This document shows positions 1-8,750 of a DNA stretch of 64,000 nucleotides, one piece after another. The notes below the pieces were generated by a model. It was not told where the DNA came from. It saw nothing but the letters and a program-made list of their open reading frames with translations, and searched no databases. The stretch spans positions 248,001 to 312,000 of the forward strand of contig NZ_BDIY01000003.1 of assembly GCF_002072155.1 (NCBI RefSeq), given 5' to 3'. Position 1 is the first letter of the stretch. Every line of letters begins with the position of its first letter. This stretch comes from Roseovarius sp. A-2 (GTDB lineage: Bacteria > Pseudomonadota > Alphaproteobacteria > Rhodobacterales > Rhodobacteraceae). Made by a program: the position numbers and the translations under genes.

Positions 1-128
1 AGCGTGGTCTTGCCCGAGCCGTTGGGGCCTGCGATGGCGGTCAGCTGGCCTGAGCGAGCGGTGAGGCTGACATCGTGCAGGATGGGCGTGGCGCCGAGAC
101 GCAGCGAGACATGATCGGCTTGCAGCAT
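1..128 (-). CDS. hmuV: Heme ABC transporter ATP-binding protein HmuV (N-terminal part, cut by window edge)
   Basis: Only the first 42 or so codons are present. They read as the start of an ABC-transporter ATPase and end in the Walker A loop (GPNGSGKTT). The protein would sit on the cytoplasmic face and power heme import through HmuU. Its ATG (128-126) overlaps the hmuU stop by one base, so it is the last gene of the leftward hmuSTUV operon. The family and the neighbours make HmuV the natural call; the substrate is inferred from the operon and not from this fragment. Confidence 0.9.
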   Translation of the reverse strand, partial: MLQADHVSLRLGATPILHDVSLTARSGQLTAIAGPNGSGKTT

Positions 129-1195
129 CAGAAATCCACCAGGCCGCGCCGCCGCAGCAATATCCACAGGAATACCGGCGCGCCGAGCACTGCGGTGACG
201 ATTCCGATGGGCAACTCGGCTGGAGCGATGAGCAGGCGGCTGAGAATATCCGCGCCCAGAAGCAGGCTTGCGCCCAGAAGCGCGCTGTTGATCAGCAAGG
301 GCCCGTGATCCGGACCTGTGGCCAGCCGCAGGAGGTGCGGCACGACGATGCCGACAAAGCCGATGCCGCCCGAGACCGCGACCGCAGCACCTGTGGCCCC
401 TGCGACGATGAGGATGGCAAGGGTCTTGGTGCGCTGCACCGGGATGCCGAGATGCAGCGCCGTCGCCTCGCCCAAGGCCAACCCGTTGAGGCCACGCCCA
501 AGCGTGGCGGCGGCAAGGAGGGCGAGGGCGATGATCGGGGTGGTGGTGGCAAGCTTGGCCCATGTCGCCCCGGCGAGCGAGCCGAGACCCCAGAAGGTGA
601 GATCGCGCAATTGCTGGTCGTCGGCGGCATAGACCATCAGCCCCGACACCGCGCCAGAGAGCGCCCCGAGAGCGATGCCCGCCAGCAGCATCGTCGCCAC
701 CGAGGTGCGCCCGCCGCGCGTGGCCACCCCGTAGAGCAGCAGCACCGAGGCCCAACTGCCGAGAAACGCGGCCAGCGGCACGGTATAGACGCCGATGAGG
801 GACTGAAACGCTGGGGGCAGCAACCCGCCCAGCACGATGGCGGTGATCGCGCCCAGCCCCGCACCCGCGCTGACGCCGACGATGCCGGGATCGGCGAGCG
901 GGTTGCGAAAGAGCCCCTGCATCACCGCGCCCGACACGGCGAGTGCCGCACCCACGAGTGCGCCCATGGCGAGGCGCGGCAGGCGCACCTCCCACAGAAT
1001 GATGCGCGCTAGGGTCTCGTCCTGCGTGCTGCCGGTGACGAGGCCGAGAAGCGAGACGCCCGATGCGCCGCTTTCAAGGCTGATCGCGCAGACCGCAACG
1101 AGCAGCAGCCCGAGCCACAGATGCGCCTGCCGCGCGGTGGCGCGGCGGTCGCGCGGGGCGGCGTGCGCCGGGTCAGCTTGGGTCAGTGTCATCAT
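128..1195 (-). CDS. hmuU: Heme ABC transporter permease HmuU (FecCD family)
   Basis: Inner-membrane permease of the BtuC/FecCD family, about 355 residues, the usual length. It is hydrophobic throughout, with roughly ten membrane segments. The family region GALVGAALAVSGAVMQGLFR followed by NPLADPGIVGVS is clear, as is the C-terminal GFVGIVVPHLLRL stretch, which is the contact face for the ATPase. The start is uncertain: ATGs at 1213, 1195 and 1192 are all in frame and lie inside the 3' end of hmuT. None has a strong Shine-Dalgarno; 1195 is chosen because translational coupling makes a short leader likely. It forms the HmuTUV importer with its neighbours. Confidence 0.93.
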   Translation of the reverse strand: MMTLTQADPAHAAPRDRRATARQAHLWLGLLLVAVCAISLESGASGVSLLGLVTGSTQDETLARIILWEVRLPRLAMGALVGAALAVSGAVMQGLFRNPLADPGIVGVSAGAGLGAITAIVLGGLLPPAFQSLIGVYTVPLAAFLGSWASVLLLYGVATRGGRTSVATMLLAGIALGALSGAVSGLMVYAADDQQLRDLTFWGLGSLAGATWAKLATTTPIIALALLAAATLGRGLNGLALGEATALHLGIPVQRTKTLAILIVAGATGAAVAVSGGIGFVGIVVPHLLRLATGPDHGPLLINSALLGASLLLGADILSRLLIAPAELPIGIVTAVLGAPVFLWILLRRRGLVDF

Positions 1196-2057
1196 CGGCC
1201 CCGGGCGTTGCATAGACGGCGCTGTGCAGGTCGCGCGCGGCCTGCGCGGTGCGCGGGCCGAAGCCCAGAAGGTAGAGCCCCTGCATGCGGATCACCGCGC
1301 CGGTCGTGGCGGCGGGGGTGGCGCGGATCGCGGGCATGGACAAGAGCACCTCGTCCTCGATGGCGTGATCGCCGCCGCGATCCATCATCAGGATCACGTC
1401 GGGGGCGGTGCGGATGACCGCCTCGTCGGTCAGCTGTTTATAGCCCTCGAATGCGTCCACGGCGTTAACCGCGCCCGCCATCTCGATGATGCCCGCCGCC
1501 TGCGTGCCGGTGCCCCCGGCGAGGATGCGCCCGCCTTGCAGGCTAAGGATGAACAGGACGCGCCGCGCATCGCCGGGGGCGATCTGCGCGGTCCTGCGGG
1601 CGGTCGCGTCGAGCGCGGCGCGGATCTCGGCGATGAGCGTCGCGGCGCGGTCGGGCAGGCCGAGCGCGCGGCCCACTACCTCGATTTTCTCTAGGATGCC
1701 GGGGCCGTCACTGGCCTCGGGCACGGCCGTGAAGGGAAGGCCCGAGGCCTTGAGCACCTGAATCGTTTCCGGTGGGCCTGCGCCCTCGATGGCGAGGATA
1801 TGGTCGGGCGCGACCGAGAGCACGCCCTCGGGGCTGAGCGCGCGGGCATAGCCCACGTCGGGCAGCTCGGTCACCTCGGGCGGGTAGGTAGAGGTGGTGT
1901 CGCGCGCAACGAGCCGGTCGCCCGCGCCGAGCGCGTGGACGATCTCGGTCACCGACCCGCCGATGGAGAGCAGGCGATCTGCGGACTGGCCGAAGGCGGG
2001 CAGGGCGCATAGAGCGGTGGCCTGCGCGAGTAGGGTGCGACGGGTGAGACGGGTCAT
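1173..2057 (-). CDS. hmuT: Periplasmic heme-binding protein HmuT
   Basis: Helical-backbone (TroA/BtuF-type) substrate-binding protein of 294 residues. It begins with a signal sequence containing paired arginines (MTRLTRRTLL) and a cleavage site near AFGQS, so it is exported. The motif RDTTSTYP places Tyr58 at the position of the heme-ligand tyrosine of HmuT/ShuT proteins. In the periplasm it would accept heme from the receptor HmuR and deliver it to HmuU. Its ATG overlaps the hmuS stop by four bases (ATGA) and its 3' end overlaps hmuU, which indicates tight translational coupling. Confidence 0.93.
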   Translation of the reverse strand: MTRLTRRTLLAQATALCALPAFGQSADRLLSIGGSVTEIVHALGAGDRLVARDTTSTYPPEVTELPDVGYARALSPEGVLSVAPDHILAIEGAGPPETIQVLKASGLPFTAVPEASDGPGILEKIEVVGRALGLPDRAATLIAEIRAALDATARRTAQIAPGDARRVLFILSLQGGRILAGGTGTQAAGIIEMAGAVNAVDAFEGYKQLTDEAVIRTAPDVILMMDRGGDHAIEDEVLLSMPAIRATPAATTGAVIRMQGLYLLGFGPRTAQAARDLHSAVYATPGADDDTDPS

Positions 2058-3112
2058 GCGGGCACCCCTGCATCGGCGCGGTCGGGCAGGGCGGCGACCA
2101 GCGCGCCGAAGGCCGGGCGGTGGTCGCGATCCTCCTTGCGCAGGCCGAAGATTTGCAGGATCAGGCCGCCTTCGGCGTCGAACGCCTCGACCGAAATGGC
2201 GGGGCCGCGTTGTGTGGGCTTCTCGACCGCCCAGACCTCGGCGATATGGTCGCGGCGCAGGTGCAGGTTGAAGCCGGGATCAAGCACGTTCTGCCACGGT
2301 CCCATGGTCTTGAGCGTCTGGACCGGGCCGGAATGGATCTGGATGCAGCCGCGATTGCCGACGAAGATCATCGACTCGGTGCCGTCTGTGGCGAGGCGCG
2401 TCAGCAGCGTGTCTACCGCCTCGGGGGCGAGCGCACGCACGAAGGGCGCGCCCGCGATGCGGTAGGCGCCCAAGCGGTTCATCCTGAGCTTGGAGGTCAG
2501 GCGCAGGAACTGATGCGTGTCGGTCAGGCGCTGCCATTCCTCGCGCAAAATCTCGGTCTTGTCGGGGTTGGATTTGGGGGGCTCTGGGGCCTGACGCGCG
2601 GCGACATCGAGGGTCTGGCCCTGATCGGGCAGCGCCTGCGACAGGCGCAATCCGTCCCAAGCGGTGAGCGATGAGCCCTCGCGCAGGAAGATCTTGTGCA
2701 CCGCGTCGCCTGCGGCGTCGAACACCTGAAGACTGCGGCGGAGGCCGGTGTCGGCCTCGGTTTCGACCATGAAGGCGTGGCACCAATGGCTGGGAAAGAG
2801 GCGCAGGTCGATCTCGGGCGTGAGGATCATCGCTGCGTGTTTGCCGGTGTGGTAATTGTCGTATCGTCCGACCTTTTCATGCACGCAGGAGGGGTTGCGG
2901 GTGAGCGCCATCACCTCGCCGAGTTTCTGCGCGGCCGCCATCACCTGATCGGGATGCGCCGCGATGCGCGTGGCACCCGCGCCAGTGGAGGCGGCGACAA
3001 GCTGCGCCTCGGAAATGCCCAGGCTGTCGGCTTGATCGCGGCTGCGCAGTTTCGGGTTCTCGGCCTGAAAGGCGCGGATTGCGTCGGGGGTTATGGGGGC
3101 GGTCTGAGCCAT
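2054..3112 (-). CDS. hmuS: Hemin-degrading / heme-trafficking protein HmuS
   Basis: Cytoplasmic HemS/ChuS/HmuS-family protein of 352 residues, the usual size, with the two-repeat architecture of the family (repeats roughly 20-180 and 190-340). Members bind imported heme and either shuttle or degrade it to release iron. An in-frame ATG lies further upstream at 3226, but the ATG at 3112 has a good Shine-Dalgarno (GAGAGGT, 5-6 bases upstream) and gives the family's normal N-terminus, MAQTAPITPDAIRAF. It is the first gene of hmuSTUV and diverges from hmuR across a 254-base control region. Confidence 0.93.
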   Translation of the reverse strand: MAQTAPITPDAIRAFQAENPKLRSRDQADSLGISEAQLVAASTGAGATRIAAHPDQVMAAAQKLGEVMALTRNPSCVHEKVGRYDNYHTGKHAAMILTPEIDLRLFPSHWCHAFMVETEADTGLRRSLQVFDAAGDAVHKIFLREGSSLTAWDGLRLSQALPDQGQTLDVAARQAPEPPKSNPDKTEILREEWQRLTDTHQFLRLTSKLRMNRLGAYRIAGAPFVRALAPEAVDTLLTRLATDGTESMIFVGNRGCIQIHSGPVQTLKTMGPWQNVLDPGFNLHLRRDHIAEVWAVEKPTQRGPAISVEAFDAEGGLILQIFGLRKEDRDHRPAFGALVAALPDRADAGVPA

Positions 3113-3258
3113 GCCTACCTCTCGTGTCGTTCGATTGGATGGCTGCATCGCGCTGCTGCGGATGTGGCTGCGGGGCGTGGGACCTGATCCCGCGCCGTGA
3201 ATGTTGAGTCTTTTACTCGATAACATCCCGTCGGCGCAAGAGAGCGGGCAAGATAAAC

Positions 3259-3287
3259 TTGACTGTAATACTACACTATTCTATCAG
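3259..3287 (+). promoter_or_regulatory. Candidate sigma70-type promoter for hmuR
   Basis: TTGACT at 3259-3264, a 17-base spacer, and TATCAG at 3282-3287, lying 80 bases before the hmuR start. The whole hmuS-hmuR divergent region (3113-3366) is AT-richer than its surroundings, which fits a regulated double promoter. I could not find a convincing Irr (ICE), RirA or classical Fur box in it, although iron control is expected for this locus. Confidence 0.35.
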
Positions 3288-3366
3288 GCCGCATCGCCAC
3301 CTAATCGCACCGCATACCCGGTCAGGCAGCTACCGATCAAACGGTCATCTGCGGGAAGGGACTGAC

Positions 3367-5481
3367 ATGGTGTTTATCAAACATTGGCGAAACGGGTCCG
3401 GGCTGGGCCTTGGATGTGTGCTGGCGGTGCATGCCGGATTTGCGTCGGCACAGGAGGGTGAGGCGGCAGCGCAAGACACGTTCCGCCTGCCCGATATCGT
3501 GATCTTCGGGGCCGCGCGGGACGAGCGTGCGCTGCTCGACACGCCGAACGCGGCGAGTGTCGTGGGCGAAGAGGAGATCCGCCGCCGCCAGCCCTCGACC
3601 TATGCGGAGATGCTCGACGATGTGCCGGGGCTGAGCATCGAGGGCGGACCGCGCGGCGTGAGCCAGGAGATCAACATTCGCGGTTTTCAGGACGAGCAGG
3701 TGGTGCTGCGCCTTGATGGAGGGCGGCAGAATTTCAACCTCGCGCATCGCGGGCGGTTCTTCACCGATCCGATGATCCTCAAGCAGGTGGAGGTGCTGCG
3801 CGGCGGAGCCTCGACGCTCTTTGGCTCGGGCGCGCTTGGCGGGGTGGTCTTTACTGACACCAAGGACGCGCGTGACGTGATCGACCCCGGCAAGACCGTG
3901 GGCGGCGAGGTGAGCACCGGTTACAATTCCAACGGCAATGAATGGAAATACGGGGCCACGGGCGCGGTGCAGCACGGCGCGTTCGACGCGCTGATCTTTC
4001 TGTCGGGGCGCGATCGGGGCAGCGATATCGAGGATGGCAGCGGTGCCGATATCGTCGATAGCCAGATCGACAGCGAGAATTACCTTCTGAAATTCGGGGT
4101 CGAGCCCGCGGATGGCCTGCGATTCGAGACCAGCTATCAGCGCTACGAGGATGACGGCGTCACCCCGCCCAACACCAATGTGCAGGGCACGCCAACCACC
4201 AGCGTCAATCGGGAACTGACCCATGAGGCGGTGCGCGCCGGGGTCGAGTGGAACCCCGCGGGCAATCCGCTGGTCAATGCCAACGCGCTGTTCTTTTACA
4301 ACAATACTGAGGTGCGCGAGGACCGGATCTTCGACGGGCGGTTCGACACCACGGATTTCGAGACGGTGGGCTTCGAGATCACCAACATCTCGGAATTCGA
4401 TATCGGCGTGCCGGTGGCGCTGTCCTACGGGTTCGAGGTCTTTGAGGATAGGCAGACGGGCACCCGCGACGGCGCGCCGCGCGCGCAGACGCCGGATGCG
4501 AAACAGCAATTCTATGCCGCCTTCGCGCAGGCCGATTTCACTGTCACTCCGACCCTGACCCTGACAGCGGGATTGCGCTATGACGTGATTGACACGAAGC
4601 CTGAAGGCGGCTTTGCCAGCCGGTCGGACGAGGAGTTTTCGCCCAAGCTGGCGCTATCCTGGCGGCCGACTGAGAATACACAGGTCTTCGCCTCGGCCTC
4701 GCGGTCGTTCCGCGCCGCCTCATTGACCGAGATGTTTCCGCAGGGCGTGCATTTCATCGCCGGGCCGGGCTTTCCGCTTGGCGGGCCGGGATCGCCGTTC
4801 TTTACCGGCGTGAACGAGTTCCTGCCAACGCCGACCCTGCGGCCCGAGACCGCCGATCAGATCGAGATCGGCATGCGGCACCGGATCGATGGCCTGTTCT
4901 GGCGCGGCGACCGGCTCGACCTGTCGGGCAACATCTACTACGCCGAGGTGGATGATTTCATCGACACGGTGGTGACCTTCATCGACCCCGCGACCACCGG
5001 TTTCAACCCTGTGACCGGGCGGCTGGAGGTCGCCGGGTCCACCACCTCGCGCAATATCGACGCGCGGCTCTACGGGTTGGAACTGAGCGCCGATTACGAC
5101 GCGCAGTCTTGGTTCGGGGGCGCGTCGCTGTCGGTGCCGCGCGGCGAGAGGCGGGGTGGCGCGGGTGAGTTGGGTTCGATCCCGCAGGACCGGCTGGTGT
5201 TGACCGGCGGGCTGCGGCCTGCGCCGGGCTGGGAGTTGGGCGCGCGCGCCACCTTCCTGCGCAAGCTTGATGCCGGTGATCTGCCCGCCGGAACCCAGCC
5301 GGTGGCTGCGGCCGAAGTCTTCGACGTCTTTGCCAGTTGGCAGCCACAGCGCGGCATGCTGGAGGGCACCTTAATCAGTGCTGGCGTCGACAATGTGTTC
5401 GACGAGAATTACCGCATTCATCCCAACGGGCTGAACAATCCCGGCGTGACGGCGAAATTGACGATTTCCCGGCGTTTCTGA
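3367..5481 (+). CDS. hmuR: TonB-dependent heme/hemoglobin receptor
   Basis: Outer-membrane receptor of 704 residues. It has a signal peptide (cleavage near ASA-Q, residue 28), a plug domain (about 45-170) with RNINIRGF-like family sequence and a beta-barrel ending in a terminal phenylalanine (TISRRF), the usual outer-membrane insertion signal. It would import heme using TonB energy. Position beside hmuSTUV supports heme as substrate. The FRAP box of heme receptors reads SFRAASLTEMF and the NPNL-like segment reads LRPETADQIEIG, so it is a divergent member. The start at 3367 has a strong GGGAAGGGA site; an upstream in-frame ATG at 3259 lies in the promoter and lacks one. Confidence 0.92.
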   Translation: MVFIKHWRNGSGLGLGCVLAVHAGFASAQEGEAAAQDTFRLPDIVIFGAARDERALLDTPNAASVVGEEEIRRRQPSTYAEMLDDVPGLSIEGGPRGVSQEINIRGFQDEQVVLRLDGGRQNFNLAHRGRFFTDPMILKQVEVLRGGASTLFGSGALGGVVFTDTKDARDVIDPGKTVGGEVSTGYNSNGNEWKYGATGAVQHGAFDALIFLSGRDRGSDIEDGSGADIVDSQIDSENYLLKFGVEPADGLRFETSYQRYEDDGVTPPNTNVQGTPTTSVNRELTHEAVRAGVEWNPAGNPLVNANALFFYNNTEVREDRIFDGRFDTTDFETVGFEITNISEFDIGVPVALSYGFEVFEDRQTGTRDGAPRAQTPDAKQQFYAAFAQADFTVTPTLTLTAGLRYDVIDTKPEGGFASRSDEEFSPKLALSWRPTENTQVFASASRSFRAASLTEMFPQGVHFIAGPGFPLGGPGSPFFTGVNEFLPTPTLRPETADQIEIGMRHRIDGLFWRGDRLDLSGNIYYAEVDDFIDTVVTFIDPATTGFNPVTGRLEVAGSTTSRNIDARLYGLELSADYDAQSWFGGASLSVPRGERRGGAGELGSIPQDRLVLTGGLRPAPGWELGARATFLRKLDAGDLPAGTQPVAAAEVFDVFASWQPQRGMLEGTLISAGVDNVFDENYRIHPNGLNNPGVTAKLTISRRF

Positions 5482-5491
5482 CGCAGGACAG

Positions 5492-5518
5492 GGGCGCGCG
5501 GTTGCGCGCGCCCTTTTT
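5492..5518 (+). terminator. Rho-independent terminator of hmuR
   Basis: A 9-base-pair stem GGGCGCGCG / CGCGCGCCC with loop GTTG, followed by TTTTT (5514-5518). It starts 10 bases after the hmuR stop and its T-run abuts the stop of the converging yeeE gene. Confidence 0.88.
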
Positions 5519-6564
5519 CAGGCGAAGCCGGTGATAAGCTGGCGCAAGCCGATGGCCGCGCCCGCGAAGATCGCCGCGAAGGTCACCGGCGCGCTGAGCG
5601 ACAGGACGGAAAAAGCCGAGATGCCCTGACCCACCGTGCAGCCAAAGGCTAACACCGCGCCGAAGCCCATGCAGACCGCGCCGAGGATCTGGCGCTTGAG
5701 TTCGCGCGGGTCCTCGCAGGCCTCCCACCGGAAATGTCCCTTGATCAGGCTGCCGCAGAACGCGCCCGCCAGCACGCCGAAGACCGAGGCCACGCCAAAG
5801 CTGAGCCCGCCGCCGCTGGCGGTCATCAAAAACAGGATGGATTCGCCAAGCGGCGCCGAAAACGTGTGGCTCTGGACCGGTTGCAGCATGAAGCCGTGGG
5901 TCGCTACCCAGGACGTGCCGATCCAACCCGAGGTGATGGCAAGCCCCACCAGCGCCCCCCAGAGCATCGACCGGCGATCGCGCAGGAACCCGCGCGAGCC
6001 GAGCGCCAGAAGCGCGATACCGCCCGAAATGATCAACCCCGCCCCGATCATCGGCAAACCGGTCAGACGCTCGACGATCTGGGCATAGCTTTGCGTGTCG
6101 AGGGCGGGGGTGGTGGCCTCGGTTGCCATCACGCGCAGCCGGGCCAGCGGGCCCGACATCATCGCATAGGCCGCGATGCCCATCACCAGCACGATCACGA
6201 AAGACCGCAGATCACCGCCGCCGAACCGCGCCAGCGCGCCAAAGCCGCAATTGCCCGCCAGCGACATGCCATAGCCAAAGAGCAGCCCGCCGAGGATCGA
6301 GGCAAAGGGCGACCAGGGCGTGAGCCAGTAGACGTTCATCGCGATATCGAACCCGCCAAGCGCCACCGCGGCAAAGGCCGACAGCCCCGCCACGCCGATC
6401 GCCAGCCCCCACATCCGCAGGCGCGTGTCGCTGTGCTGATAGAGATAATCCTCGATCGCACCAAGGGTGCAGAATCGCCCCAGCCGCGCCGCAAGGCCAA
6501 GGATCAGCCCGCCGCCGAACCCGATGAGCACTATCAGCACAGGTTCTGGAATGCCGCCGGGCAT
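5518..6564 (-). CDS. YeeE/YedE family membrane transporter, probably sulfur compounds (copy 1)
   Basis: Integral membrane protein of 348 residues, YeeE/YedE (TsuA-like, formerly DUF395) family. Thiosulfate transporters of this family carry three conserved pore cysteines. Here Cys32 (GRFCTLG), Cys106 (AGNCGFG) and Cys309 (FGCTVGQG) occupy those contexts. A good Shine-Dalgarno (GGAGGAG) precedes the ATG. It follows soxS-soxR in the same direction, 42 bases after soxR, so it is probably expressed with them and moves thiosulfate, sulfite or a sulfane-sulfur species. Substrate and direction of transport are inferred from family and context. Confidence 0.85.
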   Translation of the reverse strand: MPGGIPEPVLIVLIGFGGGLILGLAARLGRFCTLGAIEDYLYQHSDTRLRMWGLAIGVAGLSAFAAVALGGFDIAMNVYWLTPWSPFASILGGLLFGYGMSLAGNCGFGALARFGGGDLRSFVIVLVMGIAAYAMMSGPLARLRVMATEATTPALDTQSYAQIVERLTGLPMIGAGLIISGGIALLALGSRGFLRDRRSMLWGALVGLAITSGWIGTSWVATHGFMLQPVQSHTFSAPLGESILFLMTASGGGLSFGVASVFGVLAGAFCGSLIKGHFRWEACEDPRELKRQILGAVCMGFGAVLAFGCTVGQGISAFSVLSLSAPVTFAAIFAGAAIGLRQLITGFA

Positions 6565-6606
6565 GTGTCTCCTCCATTTGTCGCTGGCAAGGCCCCGACT
6601 CCTCCG

Positions 6607-6948
6607 TCAGGGCTGCTTGCAAAAGAGATCGTGAACCACTTCGAGCATCGTGATCGCCCGTCGGTCTGTCAAACGGTAATAGATCGCCTTGCCGTCCCGT
6701 CGTGGTGTCACCAGCCGCTCTGTGCGCAGCCGCGAGAGTTGCTGAGAGACCGCCGCCTGACGCGCCGAGAGCAGGTTTTCAAGCTCGGTCACGGTCTTTT
6801 CCCCGGTGGCGAGGTGACACAGGATCATCAGCCGCCCCTCATGGCTGATCGCCTTTAGGAAATCGGCGGCGTCATGGGCGTGGCCCAGCATCGTGTCGAG
6901 GTTCTCTGGCGTGATGTCCATGCTTGGCAGAGGGGCTTTGCGCAGCAT
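6607..6948 (-). CDS. soxR: ArsR-family sulfur-responsive repressor SoxR
   Basis: Winged-helix regulator of 113 residues, ArsR/SmtB fold; the recognition helix lies around ARQAAVSQQLSRLR (62-75). Cys44 and Cys110 are the only cysteines and are 66 residues apart. This is the same separation as Cys41 and Cys107 of Rhodobacter capsulatus SqrR, which form a tetrasulfide link on exposure to sulfane sulfur. That supports persulfide sensing and derepression of sox. ATG 6948 is taken as start; ATG 6921 (MDITPENL) is an alternative. It lies 6 bases after soxS and is probably cotranscribed with it. Confidence 0.92.
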   Translation of the reverse strand: MLRKAPLPSMDITPENLDTMLGHAHDAADFLKAISHEGRLMILCHLATGEKTVTELENLLSARQAAVSQQLSRLRTERLVTPRRDGKAIYYRLTDRRAITMLEVVHDLFCKQP

Positions 6949-6954
6949 GGCCGG

Positions 6955-7323
6955 TTACCGCGGGGCCGTGGCGTCGGGATGCGCGTCAAGCAACTGCCCA
7001 AGCAGGAACCAGAAAAACTCGTCTCCGGCATAGCCCTCCATCCGGCCCAGTTCCTGCCCCTCGTGCACCAGCACGAATGTGGGGGTGAAAACCGGACGTG
7101 AGGTAAAGGCCACGTCCTCGGGCAGGTCATTGATCAGCACCCGGCGCAGCGGCGCGCGCGCGCCTTCCTCGGTCTTGGGATAGGCCGGGGCGATCTCGGC
7201 GTTCCACTGTTCGCACCAGTGACAGCCGTGTTGCTCGACCATGATCAACTCTGCCGCGCGAAGCGGCCCGGTAAGGCCAAGCGTCAGCCCAAGGCTGACC
7301 AGAACGGCGGCGCATATACGCAT
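6955..7323 (-). CDS. soxS: Periplasmic thioredoxin-like protein SoxS
   Basis: Small secreted thioredoxin-fold protein of 122 residues with a signal peptide (cleavage near RAA) and a GCHWC redox motif. SoxS of sulfur oxidisers keeps SoxY in its active reduced state. The ATG at 7323 has a GGAAG site 8 bases upstream; a longer reading frame to 7401 would run into the control region shared with soxV. First gene of the leftward soxS-soxR-yeeE unit and divergent from soxV. Confidence 0.92.
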   Translation of the reverse strand: MRICAAVLVSLGLTLGLTGPLRAAELIMVEQHGCHWCEQWNAEIAPAYPKTEEGARAPLRRVLINDLPEDVAFTSRPVFTPTFVLVHEGQELGRMEGYAGDEFFWFLLGQLLDAHPDATAPR

Positions 7324-7350
7324 TTTTTTCTTCCGATTGACGGATGGTAT

Positions 7351-7378
7351 AAAACATATGATAGTTTGAATGTGTTTT
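7351..7378. promoter_or_regulatory. Imperfect palindrome in the soxS-soxV region, candidate SoxR operator
   Basis: AAAACATAT and ATGTGTTTT match as inverted repeats at eight of nine positions across a 10-base spacer. The blocks TATGATA (7357-7363) and TGAATGTGTT (7367-7376) inside it recur in the soxW-soxX region at 8804-8810 and 8821-8830. SoxR of Pseudaminobacter is known to bind both equivalent regions. Binding here is inferred. Confidence 0.5.
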
Positions 7379-7404
7379 CGGATCAACCCATGTAAGGCCA
7401 CCTT

Positions 7405-8142
7405 ATGCTAGATGTCTCCATGCTTAGCGCGTTTGTCGGCGGGCTGATCGTATTCTTCTCACCCTGCGTACTGCCGATCGTGCCGTTTTATCTCAGCTAC
7501 ATGGCGGGGGCCTCAATGTCGGAAATCAGCGCCGAGGGGCGGCTGGCCCCGGGCGTACGCCGCCGCGCCTTTGCCGCATCGGTGATGTTCTCGGCGGGAA
7601 TCATCACCGTGTTCGTGCTGCTGGGGGCGGCAGCCTTCGGACTGAGTCAGGCGTTTCGCGGGTTTCAGACCGAGTTTCGGCTGTTTGCTGCGCTGGTGGT
7701 GCTGATCCTCGGGCTGCATTTCCTGGGCGTGTTGCGGATCGGCTTTCTCAACCGCGTTTTCCAGATGGAGGCGGGCGATACCAGGAACATGTCGGTTCTG
7801 GGGGCCTATGTGGTCGGCTTTGCCTTTGCCGCCGGGTGGACGCCCTGCGTGGGCGGGGTGCTGACCGCTGTCGTCTTTACCGCGAGCACCGAGGCCACGG
7901 CAATGGAAGGGTTGGGGTTGCTGCTGGTCTTTGGCTTAGCGATGACCACGCCGTTCATGGTGGCGTCACTCTTTATCGGGCCGTTCCTGCGGTTCGCCTC
8001 GAAATTCCGCCGCCATCTGCCCAAGGTGGAAAAGGCGATGGGGCTGTTGCTGATCGTGTTTGCCGCGCTGATTGCCACCGACAGCGTCAACTATATCGCG
8101 CAATGGATGCTGGAGACGTTTCCGGTGTTCCAGACCATCTAG
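7405..8142 (+). CDS. soxV: CcdA/DsbD-type thiol-electron transporter SoxV
   Basis: Inner-membrane protein of 245 residues, CcdA family, with about six membrane segments. The two conserved reactive cysteines are visible as Cys21 (FSPCVLP) and Cys148 (WTPCVGG). It carries reducing equivalents from cytoplasmic thioredoxin to the periplasmic SoxS/SoxW. ATG 7405 follows an AAGG site; ATG 7420 is a possible alternative. It diverges from soxS and is followed by soxW 13 bases downstream. Confidence 0.93.
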   Translation: MLDVSMLSAFVGGLIVFFSPCVLPIVPFYLSYMAGASMSEISAEGRLAPGVRRRAFAASVMFSAGIITVFVLLGAAAFGLSQAFRGFQTEFRLFAALVVLILGLHFLGVLRIGFLNRVFQMEAGDTRNMSVLGAYVVGFAFAAGWTPCVGGVLTAVVFTASTEATAMEGLGLLLVFGLAMTTPFMVASLFIGPFLRFASKFRRHLPKVEKAMGLLLIVFAALIATDSVNYIAQWMLETFPVFQTI

Positions 8143-8155
8143 AAAGGAGGAGATT

Positions 8156-8725
8156 ATGATACGACTTCTAAGTCTGCTGGCGGCCTGTCTGCTGGCGCTG
8201 CCGGTGGCCGCCGCCGAGTTGGGCGATGACGGCCTGCACAAGACCGATTGGATGCGCGACACGTTCAAGGACCTGCGCGAAGATCTGGAAGAGGCGAATG
8301 CCGAGGGCAAGCGCCTGATGATCATGGTCGAGCAGCGCGGCTGCATCTACTGCACGCGGATGCATGAGCATGTGTTTCCACGCCCCGAGATCGCCGACTA
8401 TATCCGCGAGAATTTCTTTGTCGTGCAGCTCAACCTGCATGGCGATATCGAGGTAACGGATTTCGACGGGGAATCGCTGAGCGAAAAGGCCGCGACCCGC
8501 AAATGGGGGTTGCTGTTCACGCCGTCGATTCTGTTCCTGCCCGAAGACGTGCCCGAGGGGCAGACGGCGGCGCAGGCGGCGGTGGCGCTGATGCCCGGCG
8601 CGTTCGAGGCCGGCACCACGCTCGACCTGCTGACATGGGTAAATGAAAAGCGGTATGCGCTTGATACCGATGAAGATTTCCAGCGCTACCACGCGCGGCG
8701 CATCGAGGAACGCGCAGCAGAATGA
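8156..8725 (+). CDS. soxW: Periplasmic thioredoxin SoxW
   Basis: Secreted thioredoxin-like protein of 189 residues with a signal peptide ending near PVAAA and a CIYC redox motif (EQRGCIYCTRMH). It is the partner of SoxV in the periplasmic thiol-reducing branch of the Sox system. A near-perfect Shine-Dalgarno (AAAGGAGG) precedes the ATG, and spacing from soxV suggests cotranscription. Partial redundancy with SoxS is known in other sulfur oxidisers and cannot be judged from sequence. Confidence 0.92.
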   Translation: MIRLLSLLAACLLALPVAAAELGDDGLHKTDWMRDTFKDLREDLEEANAEGKRLMIMVEQRGCIYCTRMHEHVFPRPEIADYIRENFFVVQLNLHGDIEVTDFDGESLSEKAATRKWGLLFTPSILFLPEDVPEGQTAAQAAVALMPGAFEAGTTLDLLTWVNEKRYALDTDEDFQRYHARRIEERAAE

Positions 8726-8750
8726 GGCGCGTTTGGATGAGTGTCGGATT

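Noticed and set aside
3113-3366. Search for an Irr, RirA or Fur box between hmuS and hmuR
   Set aside because: Only weak partial dyads (for example GAGT-N5-ACTC near 3205) were seen; none matches a known consensus well enough to report as a site.
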